A DNA stretch of 64,000 nucleotides, taken from the NCBI RefSeq assembly GCF_018616375.1, contig NZ_JAEQBB010000001.1, positions 186,001 to 250,000 of the forward strand, given 5' to 3'. The notes below the pieces were generated by a model that was not told the origin of the DNA, made no database searches, and saw only the letters and a list, made by a program, of their open reading frames with translations. Of this stretch, positions 35,232 through 47,264 are shown in pieces; the first letter of the stretch is position 1, and every line of letters begins with the position of its first letter. The DNA comes from Exiguobacterium sp. J17977. Its GTDB lineage: Bacteria > Bacillota > Bacilli > Exiguobacteriales > Exiguobacteriaceae. The translations under genes were made by a program, and so were the position numbers.

Positions 35232-36158
35232 TTACTGAATCATCAGTCCATCATTTGTCTCGATTAACGAAAAGAACGTCGGCCGTTCCATCCCGTGAGG
35301 TGTGTCGGGAGAATGTGTACAAAGCATCAGTTCGCCTGAGAACGTACGGAACAGGCTACAGTGCCCGGCGTCCTTGTCGAGGAAAAGCGTCTCGTCTTCG
35401 GCCCATGGCCCGACAATCGAGCCTGACGTCGAACGGACGACGGCGACCGTGTAGCCTCCGGCACCGCCGGTCACATGGGCGTCGGCATAGCTCGACCAAA
35501 ACATGAGCAGGTGCCCGTTCGCCGCTTTATAGAAGAAAGGGGCGTCGGTCAAATAACCTTCCTTCTGAATGCGCGGGTCACTGAATTTTCGAATCCACGA
35601 CTGGTCACCGGCGCGGACGATTTGAAACGGTCGACCGATGGGGCGCCCGGCATCAAGTTCGACGGCCTTGATTTCTCCGTAATATTGCTGCGTCCATTCA
35701 TGGCAGTAGACGAGAAAACGTCTGCCGTCCTCCTCGTATAGGGTCCCATCGAGCGCCTCTTCTTCTTGAGGTGTGGTCGCTTCGTTATAGAGCGGGTGAT
35801 ACGGTCCGCCGGGATGGTCGGCCCGTAAAATCGTCGTGCCCCGATGGACGCCAATCCCGCCTTTACACGTCGCGAGCATCCAATAGCTGTCGTCGACGCG
35901 ATGGACCTCGGGCGCCCAATAATGACGAACGCCCCAATACCCGGCCGGCGGGGAGAAGGCGAGATAAGGTCCGGTCCAGTCCTCGAGATTATTGCTCGTG
36001 TAGACGTGGAAGCCGGGTTCGATGTCGCCGACGCCGTCGGCGAACGTCGTGCCGAATAAGTAATATGTCTGTGTCGATTCATCCGAAAAAACGAACGGAT
36101 CACGCATATGAAGATCCGTCCGTTTCACGGTTTGAATAGGAAGATGTGTCGCTTGCAT
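35232..36158 (-). CDS. Cytoplasmic GH43 glycosidase
   Basis: A 308-residue GH43 enzyme without signal peptide. MRDPFVF carries the catalytic base Asp and EALDGTLY the second Asp; the acid position is in YLTDAPFFY, with the Asp-type variant seen in a branch of the family. It should remove arabinose- or galactose-type side groups from imported oligosaccharides before GH2 attack. I use ATG 36158, 8 nt after GAGG; ATG 36164 is too near that site. Confidence 0.85.
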   Translation of the reverse strand: MQATHLPIQTVKRTDLHMRDPFVFSDESTQTYYLFGTTFADGVGDIEPGFHVYTSNNLEDWTGPYLAFSPPAGYWGVRHYWAPEVHRVDDSYWMLATCKGGIGVHRGTTILRADHPGGPYHPLYNEATTPQEEEALDGTLYEEDGRRFLVYCHEWTQQYYGEIKAVELDAGRPIGRPFQIVRAGDQSWIRKFSDPRIQKEGYLTDAPFFYKAANGHLLMFWSSYADAHVTGGAGGYTVAVVRSTSGSIVGPWAEDETLFLDKDAGHCSLFRTFSGELMLCTHSPDTPHGMERPTFFSLIETNDGLMIQ

Positions 36159-36168
36159 TAACATCGCC

Positions 36169-36999
36169 TCACTTGATTCCAGAATTGGTGACGCCTTTGA
36201 CGAAGTATTTGTTCGCCCAGAGGAAGATAATCAGTGCCGGTACGGTCGCGACGACGGTCGATGCCATCATGGCTGCCGGATTGACGAAGTTCGAGCCTTG
36301 CACGAGCGTGGCGACCCCGAGCGTGAGCGTCTTCATCTCGTCGCTGTTCGTGACGAGTGACGGCCAGAGGAAGTCGTTGTAAATGGCAAGGAACGTGACC
36401 ACCCCGAGCGTCGTGACGACGGGTTTAATTGATGGGAAGATGACTTGCGTCAAGACTTGCCATTGCGACGCGCCATCGAGATAAGCCGCTTCTTCGAGTT
36501 CTTTCGGGAACGAGCGCAAGAAGTTGTAAATCAAGAACACGCCGAGCGTCCCGGCCGAATACGGCAAAATGAGCGGGGCGTATGTGTCGAGTAGATCCGC
36601 GCTCTTGAACAGATAGAAGGCGGGGAACAACGTGACGATTCCCGGGACGGTCAAGGCGACGACGACGATGCCGAGAATGACCTTCTTGAACGGGATGTTG
36701 AGGCGAGCCAGCGCATAAGCGGCGAGGACGTCGACGAAGATGACGAGCACGGTACCGATTAACGTGACGATCGCCGTGTTGATTGTCCACTGGACCATGT
36801 TCGAGTCGGCTGAGGCCGAGAAGATGCTGGCATAGTTCTCAAGCGTCCATTGACGTGGGAACAGCGAGGCACTCGCGAGCGATTCGCTCAACGTTTTAAA
36901 GGATGTGAACACCATCCAAACGAGCGGGAAGAGAAAGAGCACGGCGAGTACAGAGGCGACCGCAACGAGAATGCCTGATTTGATTCGTTTCTGTCTCAT
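36169..36999 (-). CDS. Sugar ABC transporter permease (MalG type)
   Basis: A 276-residue membrane protein with six helices and the inner-membrane EAA loop (EAAYLDGASQWQVL), which docks to the ATPase. It pairs with the MalF-type permease, whose gene overlaps it by 4 nt. No ATPase gene lies in the operon, so a shared MsmX/UgpC-type ATPase encoded elsewhere must drive it, as is common in Bacilli. Confidence 0.92.
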   Translation of the reverse strand: MRQKRIKSGILVAVASVLAVLFLFPLVWMVFTSFKTLSESLASASLFPRQWTLENYASIFSASADSNMVQWTINTAIVTLIGTVLVIFVDVLAAYALARLNIPFKKVILGIVVVALTVPGIVTLFPAFYLFKSADLLDTYAPLILPYSAGTLGVFLIYNFLRSFPKELEEAAYLDGASQWQVLTQVIFPSIKPVVTTLGVVTFLAIYNDFLWPSLVTNSDEMKTLTLGVATLVQGSNFVNPAAMMASTVVATVPALIIFLWANKYFVKGVTNSGIK

Positions 37000-38015
37000 G
37001 TGATTTTTCGCTCCTTTTTATCGATTGTGGCAGCAGGGTGCTGATTGACGTTCGTCGGTCCGGCATTGACGGCCCGTTTCAAACGTTTCCGCTCTTTGCG
37101 ACTCGGTTTCGCGAGTTCGTCTTTGTCACTCTTATACGAGATCCAATATTGGATGCCGGTGATGAGCATCATGATGACCCCCATGAGGAGCGCCATCGCC
37201 GACCCGACACCGAGTTGGTTGTTGCCGAAGACGGTCGTGTTGATGCCCATGATGAGTGAGCTCGTCGACTGTTCAGGTCCGCCTCGTGTGATGAGGAGCG
37301 ATTGTCCGTATAAGTTGAATGAGGCGATGACGGTCGTGATCATGACGAAAATCGAGATGTTTCGAATCTCTGGCAACGTGATGAAACGGAATTTATTCCA
37401 AGCCGAGGCCCCGTCCAAGTCAGCGGCCTCGTAAAGCGTGCCGTCGACTTCGTCGAGCGCGTTGACGAACAACAACATGTTGAAGCCGATCGTCCACCAG
37501 ATGGTCGCGATGACGATGACGAGCCAGGCATACGGTTGGTCACCAGTCCAGTTGATTGGCGACGAGATAAGTCCGGCCTTCATCAAAATATTGTTGATAT
37601 ACCCACCGTTCGCTCCGAAGAGCCACAAGTAGATGGCGGACACGGCGGTGACTGAAATCGAGTAGGACAAGAAAAAGACGGTCCGGAAGAACGTCTTCAA
37701 TTTTTTCGGTAAGTGCTCGATCAGTAAGGCGAGACCGAGACTGATTAAGATGAGCGGCGGTACGCTTAACACGATGAACATGAGGGTGTTTTTGAGCGAG
37801 GTCATGAACGTTCGGTTATAAATCGTGTCAGGTGTCAAGATGTCGACATAGTTCTTCAAACCGATGAATCCATTGTTTCCAACCGACAACCGGAAGTCGT
37901 GAAGACTGATCCAGATGCCGTATAAGAGCGGGATTAACCAAAAGACTAGGAAGCTTACCAGGAATGGGACAACGAAGATGAACCCAAGCCACTTTGATTT
38001 GTTCGTCATATGCAC
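36996..38015 (-). CDS. Sugar ABC transporter permease (MalF type)
   Basis: A 339-residue membrane protein with six or more helices and the EAA loop (YEAADLDGASAWNKF). The C-terminal tail of about 45 residues is long and strongly basic (KPSRKERKRLKR). GTG 38015 is placed 8 nt after AAGGAGGG; ATG 38009 is an alternative. Partner of the MalG-type permease and the solute-binding protein. Confidence 0.92.
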   Translation of the reverse strand: MHMTNKSKWLGFIFVVPFLVSFLVFWLIPLLYGIWISLHDFRLSVGNNGFIGLKNYVDILTPDTIYNRTFMTSLKNTLMFIVLSVPPLILISLGLALLIEHLPKKLKTFFRTVFFLSYSISVTAVSAIYLWLFGANGGYINNILMKAGLISSPINWTGDQPYAWLVIVIATIWWTIGFNMLLFVNALDEVDGTLYEAADLDGASAWNKFRFITLPEIRNISIFVMITTVIASFNLYGQSLLITRGGPEQSTSSLIMGINTTVFGNNQLGVGSAMALLMGVIMMLITGIQYWISYKSDKDELAKPSRKERKRLKRAVNAGPTNVNQHPAATIDKKERKIT

Positions 38016-38080
38016 GGGGAAGACCCTCCTTCATAAGAAATCAGTGCAGGATACCCTGCACTGACCTCGTGTCCTTCAGC

Positions 38081-39337
38081 TTATTGAGTATCTGCGATCT
38101 GTTTAGCGGCTTTCGTCGCTTTTTCAAGCTCACTCATGAGCGCATCTTTTGTAAGATTTGGTTCACTCGTCAACTTCGTGAAGACGACTTCGTTCATGTA
38201 ACGCATTTGCTCATCGAATTGATAGACGCGCGGTGCGGCCACATATGTGTCGAGCTGCTCTTGGTTCTTCGCAGCCAACTCATATTTCTCGGGGTCTTCC
38301 GTAATCAAGTCGAGTGTCGCAAGGTGTGATGGTGTCTGGCCAGATTCAGCCCAGTTCGCCAAGTTTTCTGGTGTGTAGAGATACTTCAAGAACTCAGAGA
38401 TACCGTCTTTCACTTCTTCGTCCTCGACTGAAGCGGCGACCGAGATTGTATGGGCGTTACCTGTCGTCGCTGCCGTTTCGAATAGTGTCGGCATGGCACC
38501 GATGCCGAGGTTGTCCGCGTATTTCTCTTTCACGGCTTGATAGTACCAAGGACCGGTCATCGTGACGGCCGTTTGTTTGGCCCCTTCATCCGCTGACTTC
38601 ATGAACGCCTGGAACTCACCGTCGAGACCGAGTTTTTCAGGTGACGTGTTGTCTTTAAAGACCATGTCGTGATACTGCATGAGCGCATCGGCATAGTCGC
38701 TCTGTGTGAAGTCGAGATATCCATCTTTCGCAAGGTCGATGCCGTTTTGCGCGGCGGCGGCCGTGAAGTAGAACGTCGTCAATCCGGTCGATGGGAGGCC
38801 AAACGCATACAGGTTCTCGTTCTCACTTTGAAGCGTTTCGCCGAGTGCCTTCAGTTGCTCGTAATCCGTCGGAGCTTCGCTGACGAGTTCTTCGTTATAG
38901 AACATCGTGAGCGGGTGAATGTCGAGCGGTACCCCGAACAGTTTGTCTTCGACCGTACCCGACTGGATACCTGCCGCGTTGAAGTCATCTTCTGCTAATC
39001 CGGCTGTTTCCATATAAGGGCCGGCGTCTTGAATCAATTGATCTTTTTGGTACGTCTCAAGGCTCGTCTCGTGGATGACGACCAAATCGTAATTCCCTGA
39101 CTTGAATTTCGTATAGTGATCCTTCTCTTGCGACTGGACGACCTCGAACTCGTCCTGGCTAGAGTTGAACCCGTCCACGATTTTCGTCATGAAGGCACCG
39201 TCCCCGCCGGTGAAACCGTTGATGAACTTGATTTGTGTTTTCCCGCTATCACTTGAAGAATCGCCCCCGCTACAAGCTGCGAGAGAGAAGACCAACAACC
39301 CCGTTGAAGCCGCTGCTCCAATTTTTTTCATGTTCAT
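38081..39337 (-). CDS. Sugar-binding lipoprotein of the ABC importer
   Basis: A 418-residue extracellular solute-binding protein (family 1). Signal peptide with the lipobox LAAC near residue 22, followed by a Ser/Gly/Asp linker; the remainder has the usual two-lobe pattern (NGFTGGDGAFMTKIVDGFN, AVTMTGPWYYQAVKEK, quoted in part). It catches oligosaccharides outside the cell. First gene of the leftward operon; ATG 39337 follows GGAGGAGGATTCAT. An operator-like site lies 22 nt upstream. Confidence 0.92.
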   Translation of the reverse strand: MNMKKIGAAASTGLLVFSLAACSGGDSSSDSGKTQIKFINGFTGGDGAFMTKIVDGFNSSQDEFEVVQSQEKDHYTKFKSGNYDLVVIHETSLETYQKDQLIQDAGPYMETAGLAEDDFNAAGIQSGTVEDKLFGVPLDIHPLTMFYNEELVSEAPTDYEQLKALGETLQSENENLYAFGLPSTGLTTFYFTAAAAQNGIDLAKDGYLDFTQSDYADALMQYHDMVFKDNTSPEKLGLDGEFQAFMKSADEGAKQTAVTMTGPWYYQAVKEKYADNLGIGAMPTLFETAATTGNAHTISVAASVEDEEVKDGISEFLKYLYTPENLANWAESGQTPSHLATLDLITEDPEKYELAAKNQEQLDTYVAAPRVYQFDEQMRYMNEVVFTKLTSEPNLTKDALMSELEKATKAAKQIADTQ

Positions 39338-39359
39338 ATGAATCCTCCTCCAATAATGG

Positions 39360-39373
39360 TGTAACCGCTTTCA
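39360..39373 (-). promoter_or_regulatory. LacI/CcpA-type operator of the ABC/GH operon
   Basis: On the minus strand TGAAAGCGGTTACA, a LacI-family half-palindrome that also fits the CcpA cre consensus. It ends 22 nt before the start codon and is nearly identical to the site at 39593-39606. Confidence 0.7.
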
Positions 39374-39556
39374 AATAAAACTTAACGAATTTTAATGAAT
39401 AATGCAACATATTTTTTACTAAAAAATTTAACTATTATTTTTATTTCATTTAATACAGGCGATTAAATTATTCTCATCTAGGAAGTTATGTCGCAATATA
39501 AACGTTTTAAATGGCTATAATAAACGATTTAGACAAATTTAATTAGTAAAATTACA

Positions 39557-39585
39557 TTGACTTTTAGTAAAATAATGACGAGAAT
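39557..39585 (+). promoter_or_regulatory. Promoter of the gal operon
   Basis: TTGACT (39557-39562), 17 nt, GAGAAT (39580-39585). The operator at 39593-39606 lies at the expected transcription start. Confidence 0.55.
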
Positions 39586-39592
39586 GGAGTTG

Positions 39593-39606
39593 TGAAAGCG
39601 TTTACT
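39593..39606 (+). promoter_or_regulatory. LacI/CcpA-type operator of the gal operon
   Basis: TGAAAGCGTTTACT, just downstream of the -10 and 22 nt before galK. It can be bound by GalR-like repressor, by CcpA, or by both. Confidence 0.7.
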
Positions 39607-39628
39607 CAATCGTCCGAGGAGGATTACT

Positions 39629-40813
39629 ATGAATCAAAAACAAATGATCGCGTCGTATAAACAAACGTTCGAGACAGAACCGACGCATCTCTTTTTCGCA
39701 CCTGGTCGAATCAATTTAATCGGCGAGCATACGGACTACAACGGGGGGCATGTCTTTCCGGCTGCGATTACGTTTGGAACGTACGTCTTGATGCGGAAGC
39801 GTGAAGACGATGTCGTCCGCTTCTATTCAGAGAACTTTCCTGAAGTGGGGGTGATTGAACGTCGACTAGGCGATTTAGCGTTCCGGGAAGAAGATGACTG
39901 GGCGAACTATCCGAAAGCGATGCTTCATTTGTTGCAGGAACGGACTCAGGCCATCGCCACGGGCATCGACATGTGGTTCTTCGGAAACATTCCGAATGGT
40001 GCCGGATTGTCTTCATCTGCGTCAATCGAGCTGGCGACGGCGTTTGGACTGAATGTAATCGAGCGACTCGACCTTGAACCACTTGAGCTCGTGAAGCTGG
40101 GGCAACGGGCCGAGAACGAGTACATTGGTGTCAACAGTGGGATTATGGATCAGTTCGCCATCGGCATGGGCAAGCGAGGTCACGCGATGCTCCTCGATTG
40201 CGACACGCTTGCGTGTGAATATGCACCCATCGACTTGGATGGTCTCTCAATCGTCATCATGAATACGAACAAGCGACGGGAGCTGGCCGACTCGAAATAC
40301 AATGAACGTCGGGCCGAGTGTGAGACGGCGCTCGGGCAGTTGCAACGTACGTTATCGATTCAGTCGCTCGGTGATGTGACACCGGACACGTTCGAGTCGA
40401 ACGTCTCTCTGCTTCAAGACGAGACGCTCGTCAAACGGGCCCGACACGCCGTCTATGAAAATAATCGGACGCTCCAGGCGCTCGTCGCCTTAAAAGAGAA
40501 TCGGCTCGAGGATTTCGGCCGTCTCATGAATGCGTCGCATGTCTCGCTTCGAGATGATTACGAAGTGACGGGAAAAGAGCTCGATACGCTTGTCGAGGCT
40601 GCTTGGGCGAACGGGGCCATCGGGGCCCGGATGACCGGTGCCGGTTTTGGAGGATGTGCGATTGCCCTCGTCCGCGATGAGGCGATTGATTCGTTTCGTC
40701 AAGCGGTGTCCGAACGGTATTCGGAAGAAATCGGGTATGCCCCGACGTTCTATGTGGCCTCAATCGGTGAAGGAGCACATGAAATGAAGCTTGGGATGAA
40801 GGAGGAAGTGTGA
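39629..40813 (+). CDS. galK: Galactokinase
   Basis: A 394-residue GHMP kinase that makes galactose 1-phosphate with ATP. GRINLIGEHTDYNGG is the galactokinase signature, NGAGLSSSASIELA the ATP loop, and GARMTGAGFGGCAIAL the C-terminal motif. First gene of the Leloir operon galK-galE-galT-galM-galR; GAGGAGGATTACT before the ATG. It overlaps galE by 1 nt. Confidence 0.97.
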   Translation: MNQKQMIASYKQTFETEPTHLFFAPGRINLIGEHTDYNGGHVFPAAITFGTYVLMRKREDDVVRFYSENFPEVGVIERRLGDLAFREEDDWANYPKAMLHLLQERTQAIATGIDMWFFGNIPNGAGLSSSASIELATAFGLNVIERLDLEPLELVKLGQRAENEYIGVNSGIMDQFAIGMGKRGHAMLLDCDTLACEYAPIDLDGLSIVIMNTNKRRELADSKYNERRAECETALGQLQRTLSIQSLGDVTPDTFESNVSLLQDETLVKRARHAVYENNRTLQALVALKENRLEDFGRLMNASHVSLRDDYEVTGKELDTLVEAAWANGAIGARMTGAGFGGCAIALVRDEAIDSFRQAVSERYSEEIGYAPTFYVASIGEGAHEMKLGMKEEV

Positions 40814-41814
40814 TGACAACATTAGTCGTTGGTGGAGCCGGTTATATCGGGTCACATGCTGTGTATCAATTATTGGATCGCGGCGAGGATGTCGTCGTGA
40901 TTGATAATTTGGAGACGGGACATCGGGAATCGGTTCATCCGCAGGCGCGGTTTTATGAAGGCGATATCCGAGACCGCAACTTCTTGAGCGACGTGTTCAC
41001 GACAGAAACGATTGATCAAGTCGTCCATTTCGCTGCCAACTCGCTCGTCGGTGAGTCGATGACCAATCCGCTCAAATATTATGACAACAACGTCCATGGA
41101 ACGCAGTGCTTGCTCGAGGTGATGGTGGCCCATGACGTGAAACGTCTCGTTTTCTCGTCGACGGCAGCGACATACGGTGAACAAGACGTGATGCCGATTA
41201 CGGAGGAAGCCGTGACGAGACCGACGTCGACCTATGGGGAGACGAAGCTCGCGATGGAGCGAATGATTCAGTGGACAGAGGCGGCGCATGGATTACGATT
41301 CGTCTCGCTCCGTTACTTCAACGTGGCCGGTGCGCGCGCAGGCGGTGTCATCGGTGAGGATCACCATCCAGAGACGCACTTGCTGCCACTCGTTCTTCAA
41401 GTCGCGAACGGTCAGCGTGAGGCAATCTCCATTTTTGGGACGGATTATCCGACGGTGGATGGGACATGCATCCGGGATTACATTCATGTGGAGGACTTGA
41501 TTCAGGCGCACGTCTTGGCGCTCGACTATTTGAAAGAAGGTGGGGTGAGCGAGGTGTTTAACCTCGGTTCGAATAATGGTTTCTCTGTCCAAGAGATGAT
41601 TGAAGAAGCGCGGGCGGTTACCGGTCATGCGATCCCGGCCGTGGAACAAGAGCGTCGGCCAGGTGACCCGCCGCGTCTCATCGCGTCATCGGCGAAAGCG
41701 AAACGCATCCTCGGATGGGAACCATCGCGCACTGACGTGAAACGGATCATTCAGGACGCTTGGGATTGGCACCGGGCGCATCCGAACGGCTATAAGGGAG
41801 GCGTGACGTCTTGA
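40813..41814 (+). CDS. galE: UDP-glucose 4-epimerase (copy 2)
   Basis: A 333-residue epimerase of the Leloir pathway with GGAGYIGSHAVYQLL, FSSTAATYG, YGETKLAME and ERRPGDPPRLIA. It differs clearly from the copy at 16740, so the two are not a recent duplication. ATG 40813 overlaps the galK stop (TGATG) and has AAGGAGG upstream. It recycles UDP-galactose to UDP-glucose during galactose use. Confidence 0.95.
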   Translation: MTTLVVGGAGYIGSHAVYQLLDRGEDVVVIDNLETGHRESVHPQARFYEGDIRDRNFLSDVFTTETIDQVVHFAANSLVGESMTNPLKYYDNNVHGTQCLLEVMVAHDVKRLVFSSTAATYGEQDVMPITEEAVTRPTSTYGETKLAMERMIQWTEAAHGLRFVSLRYFNVAGARAGGVIGEDHHPETHLLPLVLQVANGQREAISIFGTDYPTVDGTCIRDYIHVEDLIQAHVLALDYLKEGGVSEVFNLGSNNGFSVQEMIEEARAVTGHAIPAVEQERRPGDPPRLIASSAKAKRILGWEPSRTDVKRIIQDAWDWHRAHPNGYKGGVTS

Positions 41815-43296
41815 TGAATACGTATATCGAAGGATTGATTGATGAGGCGAAGCGTCAAGAGTTGATTACGAGTCGTGACATCGTCTATTGTCGCAACCGC
41901 CTATTCGATTTATTAGGAGTCACGTGGGCTGAGGTCCCACATAGCGACGGGAGCATTCCTGAGCTGTTGAATCATATCACAGAGGAAGCGGTGCGGCAGA
42001 ACCTGATTGAGGACTTCTTGGAGACGAAAGAGATGTTGGCTGCTAAAGTGATGGATGTATTTTTACCAAAACCGTCTGATTTGGAGTACATGTTCCAACT
42101 TAAATACTTTGATGAACCGACGAAAGCGACCGATTACTTCTATCACTTGTCTCAAGCATCGAACTATATTCAGACGGCACGAATCGCCAAAAACATCTCG
42201 TATCAAGTCGCGACGTCATATGGAGAACTCGATATCACCATCAATATGTCAAAGCCGGAGAAAGATCCAGCTGAAATTGCGCGACAAAAATTGCTGCAAC
42301 CGACTGCAGGGTCGGTCGACTATCCGAAGTGTCTCCTATGCGTCGAGAATGAGGGATACGCTGGCCGATTGGACCACCCGGCACGTACGAATCACCGTGT
42401 CGTCCCGATCCGCTTGGGCGGACAACCGTGGTATTTCCAATACTCGCCGTATGTCTATTACAACGAGCACTGCATCTTATTGTCGGAAGAGCATCGGGAC
42501 ATGGTCATCGATGAAGGGGCGTTCGAGCGCTTATTGGATTTTGTCGATAAGTTCCCGCACTATTTCGCCGGATCGAACGCCGACCTGCCGATTGTCGGAG
42601 GCTCCATCTTGTCGCACGACCATTACCAAGGGGGACGCTACGACTTTGCGATGGCACAGGCCGAGGAGTTGTTCCCGCTTGACCTCAAAGCGTTCCCTTC
42701 GATTGAAGCGACGTATTTAAAATGGCCGTTATCGGTCGTCCGTCTGAGAGGGGTGGAGAAAGAGCAATTGATTCAAGCGGCCACGCTCGTGCTCGCTCAT
42801 TGGCGGGGCTATTCGGATGAATCGCTCGACATTCTCGCCGAAACGGATCAACCACATAACACGATCACGCCGATTGCGCGTCGCCGAGGCGATGCATTCG
42901 AACTCGATCTCGTTCTCCGCAACAATCGGACGACCGCAGACCATCCGATGGGGCTGTTCCATCCACATGAGGACGTCCATCACATTAAACGAGAGAACAT
43001 TGGATTGATTGAAGTGATGGGACTCGCGGTCTTGCCGGCACGGTTGAAAGCAGAGTTACGAGAAGTCATCCGCTATGTGGAGGGACGCCCGGCATCGGTC
43101 GAACCGATGCATCAAGCGTGGGCGGATTCATTAAAACAAATGCCTATGCATGACGTCGAGACGCTCGTTTACGAACAAGTCGGTCGGAAGTTCTTGAAAG
43201 GTTTAGAGGATTGCGGCGTATATAAACAAGATGAAACGGGATACGAGGGCGTGAAACGTTTCATCGACTCGATGCACACACAAGGAGGGTTGCGGG

Positions 43297-45325
<2,029 letters not shown>

Positions 45326-45333
45326 GCGACTCG

Positions 45334-45361
45334 ACCGCCACGAGATTGTGGCGGTTTTTTT
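45334..45361 (+). terminator. Terminator of the gal operon
   Basis: ACCGCCAC (45334-45341), 6-nt loop, GTGGCGGT (45348-45355), then a T-run. Confidence 0.88.
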
Positions 45362-45433
45362 GATGGGATTATCCAACGGAAAGGGAGGGAACAAGTAGCA
45401 TAGTTGAGAATCTAATCAAAGTAGGTGAGACAG

Positions 45434-46399
45434 TTGAGAGAAGCAACGATTGAAAACAAGAACGGCATGCGTTTATCAGCCATTTCGTACGGGTGTGCCA
45501 TGACCGAGTTGACGGCGCCGGACCGTGAGGGGAACATGGACTCCGTCATTTTGAAATATGGCAGTCCCGAACAATACCTGGAGAACCCGGTTTATCTCGG
45601 TTCTGTCGTCGGACGGATTGCCGGACGGATTCGCGATGCGGAGATCGATGGTGTGGCCTTGACCCCAAGCGAGGCTCCGCATCATATCCACGGCGGAGAC
45701 GACGGCATCACATTCCGGCATTGGGACATGGATGTCGAGGGACAGGCGATTACCTTTACGTATGTAAGCCCGGATGGGGAAGAAGGGTATCCTGGCAACG
45801 TCACGTTCAAAGTCGTCTATGAGTTGACGGACGACAACGAGCTCGTCGTCACGATGACGGCCCAGACGGACGAACGGACGTGGGTCAACTTGAACCATCA
45901 CAACTATTTCAATCTCGGCGGACGGCCGACGATTCACGACCATGTGTTGACGCTGCCGGCCGACCACGTCGCGAAACTCGATGACGAGTCGCTGCCGACG
46001 GGAGAATTGCTCGAGGTGGAGGCGACACCGTTCGACTTCCGTGACGGGAAGCAAGTCGATGAGGCAATTTCGTCGGAGGACGAGGCGATTGTGAAGGCTG
46101 GCGGACTTGATCATCCGTTCCTCTTGAAGGACGGGATGACCCGGCTGCATGATCCAGTGAGCGGTCGCGTCATGGATGTTGAGACGAACCAGCCGGTCAT
46201 GGTCGTCTATACGGCGAACTTCCTCAGTGAAGAGACTCCGGTGACGCTCGAGGGGCGGCAGAAGCATAGTGCGATTTGTTTAGAAGCACAAGCGTTCCCG
46301 GACGCACCAAACCATCCAGACATCGCCACATCGATTGAACTGAAACCGGAGGAGTTGTATCACTCGAGGACGGTTTATCGGTTTGGGGTGGAAGGCTGA
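45434..46399 (+). CDS. galM: Aldose epimerase family protein (copy 2)
   Basis: A 321-residue mutarotase-like protein with ISYGCAMTEL, GRIAGRIRDA, HHIHGGDDG, NLNHHNYFNLGG and AICLEAQAFPD, so both catalytic His and the Glu are kept. It is clearly different from GalM at 43297 and stands alone behind the gal terminator, so the sugar may be different (glucose, arabinose or another). TTG 45434 is 5 nt after AGGTGA; GTG 45425 overlaps that site. Confidence 0.85.
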   Translation: MREATIENKNGMRLSAISYGCAMTELTAPDREGNMDSVILKYGSPEQYLENPVYLGSVVGRIAGRIRDAEIDGVALTPSEAPHHIHGGDDGITFRHWDMDVEGQAITFTYVSPDGEEGYPGNVTFKVVYELTDDNELVVTMTAQTDERTWVNLNHHNYFNLGGRPTIHDHVLTLPADHVAKLDDESLPTGELLEVEATPFDFRDGKQVDEAISSEDEAIVKAGGLDHPFLLKDGMTRLHDPVSGRVMDVETNQPVMVVYTANFLSEETPVTLEGRQKHSAICLEAQAFPDAPNHPDIATSIELKPEELYHSRTVYRFGVEG

Positions 46400-46474
46400 A
46401 GTAAATTACAATTTTCTATCCTAAATTATCTTTCAAATATCACGTTATTTTGAAATTTGAGTTGTAACGACTTG

Positions 46475-46517
46475 AAAGAGGATTCAGTCACCGAGTTTGT
46501 GACTGAATCCTCTTTTT
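46475..46517. terminator. Bidirectional terminator at the left border of the accessory island
   Basis: Perfect 17-bp inverted repeat (46475-46491 with 46499-46515), 7-nt loop, T-run on the plus strand and TTTC on the minus strand. The remaining gap to 46643 is AT-rich without a gene. Confidence 0.88.
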
Positions 46518-46643
46518 ATTAATTAAATAATTTCTCAAATAAAACAATCATGTCTAGTTTTTATAATGCGAAATGAATATATTATAATGAGAAACTTGAG
46601 ACACCGTTAAAATTTTTGTAAGACGTCATAGAAGTGATTTTAA

Positions 46644-47264
46644 TTATTTTTTATATGTTAGTATATCATTTATTAAATTTTCTCCTTCTTTACTGTCAAG
46701 AGATTCACTTAAGAAATCATATAGTACAGCTTTAGCTCTTGCTGTTATATGAGCCTCACTGTTCAAATCAAACATATCTATCGTATCTTTCCCTTTTATA
46801 GTTTTTTCTTGTAGTACTATTCCTAAACCTGAGCCGACATAGTCAAAGTGGTTGTTAGGATTATCAAAAAAGGGGTGATATATTTTAAAAACACACTGTT
46901 TGTAATTAGTATTTAACTGCAGTATAGGATCTACTGTGCCTTTTTTTATTGGTGAGTTACAAAGGTGGCAAGCTAAAACAAGGTTAAGAGGAGTAAAGGT
47001 GAATTCAATGTATTGTGGCCGTATTTTCCCTCCTTTTGGTGCAATATGTTCTAGTTCTGGAGATGATGTTTCGTTAAGTTTCAATCCACAGTATGCACAT
47101 TTAGAATCTTGTAATACCATAAGCTGTGATCTAAGTTGGGATTTCAACAACTTAATATTTTTGTTGGTTTTATCCCATTCTCCCTCCTTCCAGGGCTTAA
47201 TTTTCTTTAAGTGCCTTTTCACTGATTTAGAATATCTTGTTCGACCTTCGATATTAGGAATCAT
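46644..47264 (-). CDS. HNH endonuclease, Septu PtuB-like
   Basis: A 206-residue nuclease of the TIGR02646/PtuB kind. The zinc pairs are Cys56-x2-Cys59 (CAYCG) and Cys99-x2-Cys102 (ACHLCN); His73 in LEHIAPKGG and Asn103 are the HNH residues. In Septu systems PtuB pairs with the ATPase PtuA to stop phage growth by nicking nucleic acid. ATG 47264 overlaps the ATPase gene by 11 nt and has AAAGG 9 nt upstream. AT-rich like its partner. Confidence 0.82.
   Translation of the reverse strand: MIPNIEGRTRYSKSVKRHLKKIKPWKEGEWDKTNKNIKLLKSQLRSQLMVLQDSKCAYCGLKLNETSSPELEHIAPKGGKIRPQYIEFTFTPLNLVLACHLCNSPIKKGTVDPILQLNTNYKQCVFKIYHPFFDNPNNHFDYVGSGLGIVLQEKTIKGKDTIDMFDLNSEAHITARAKAVLYDFLSESLDSKEGENLINDILTYKK

Noticed and set aside
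16740-41814. The two galE genes as a recent duplication
   Set aside because: The proteins differ along their whole length and lie in different functional contexts.
42055-42720. Rightward 221-codon frame inside galT
   Set aside because: Out-of-frame shadow, Arg/Ser/Thr-rich; galT is intact.
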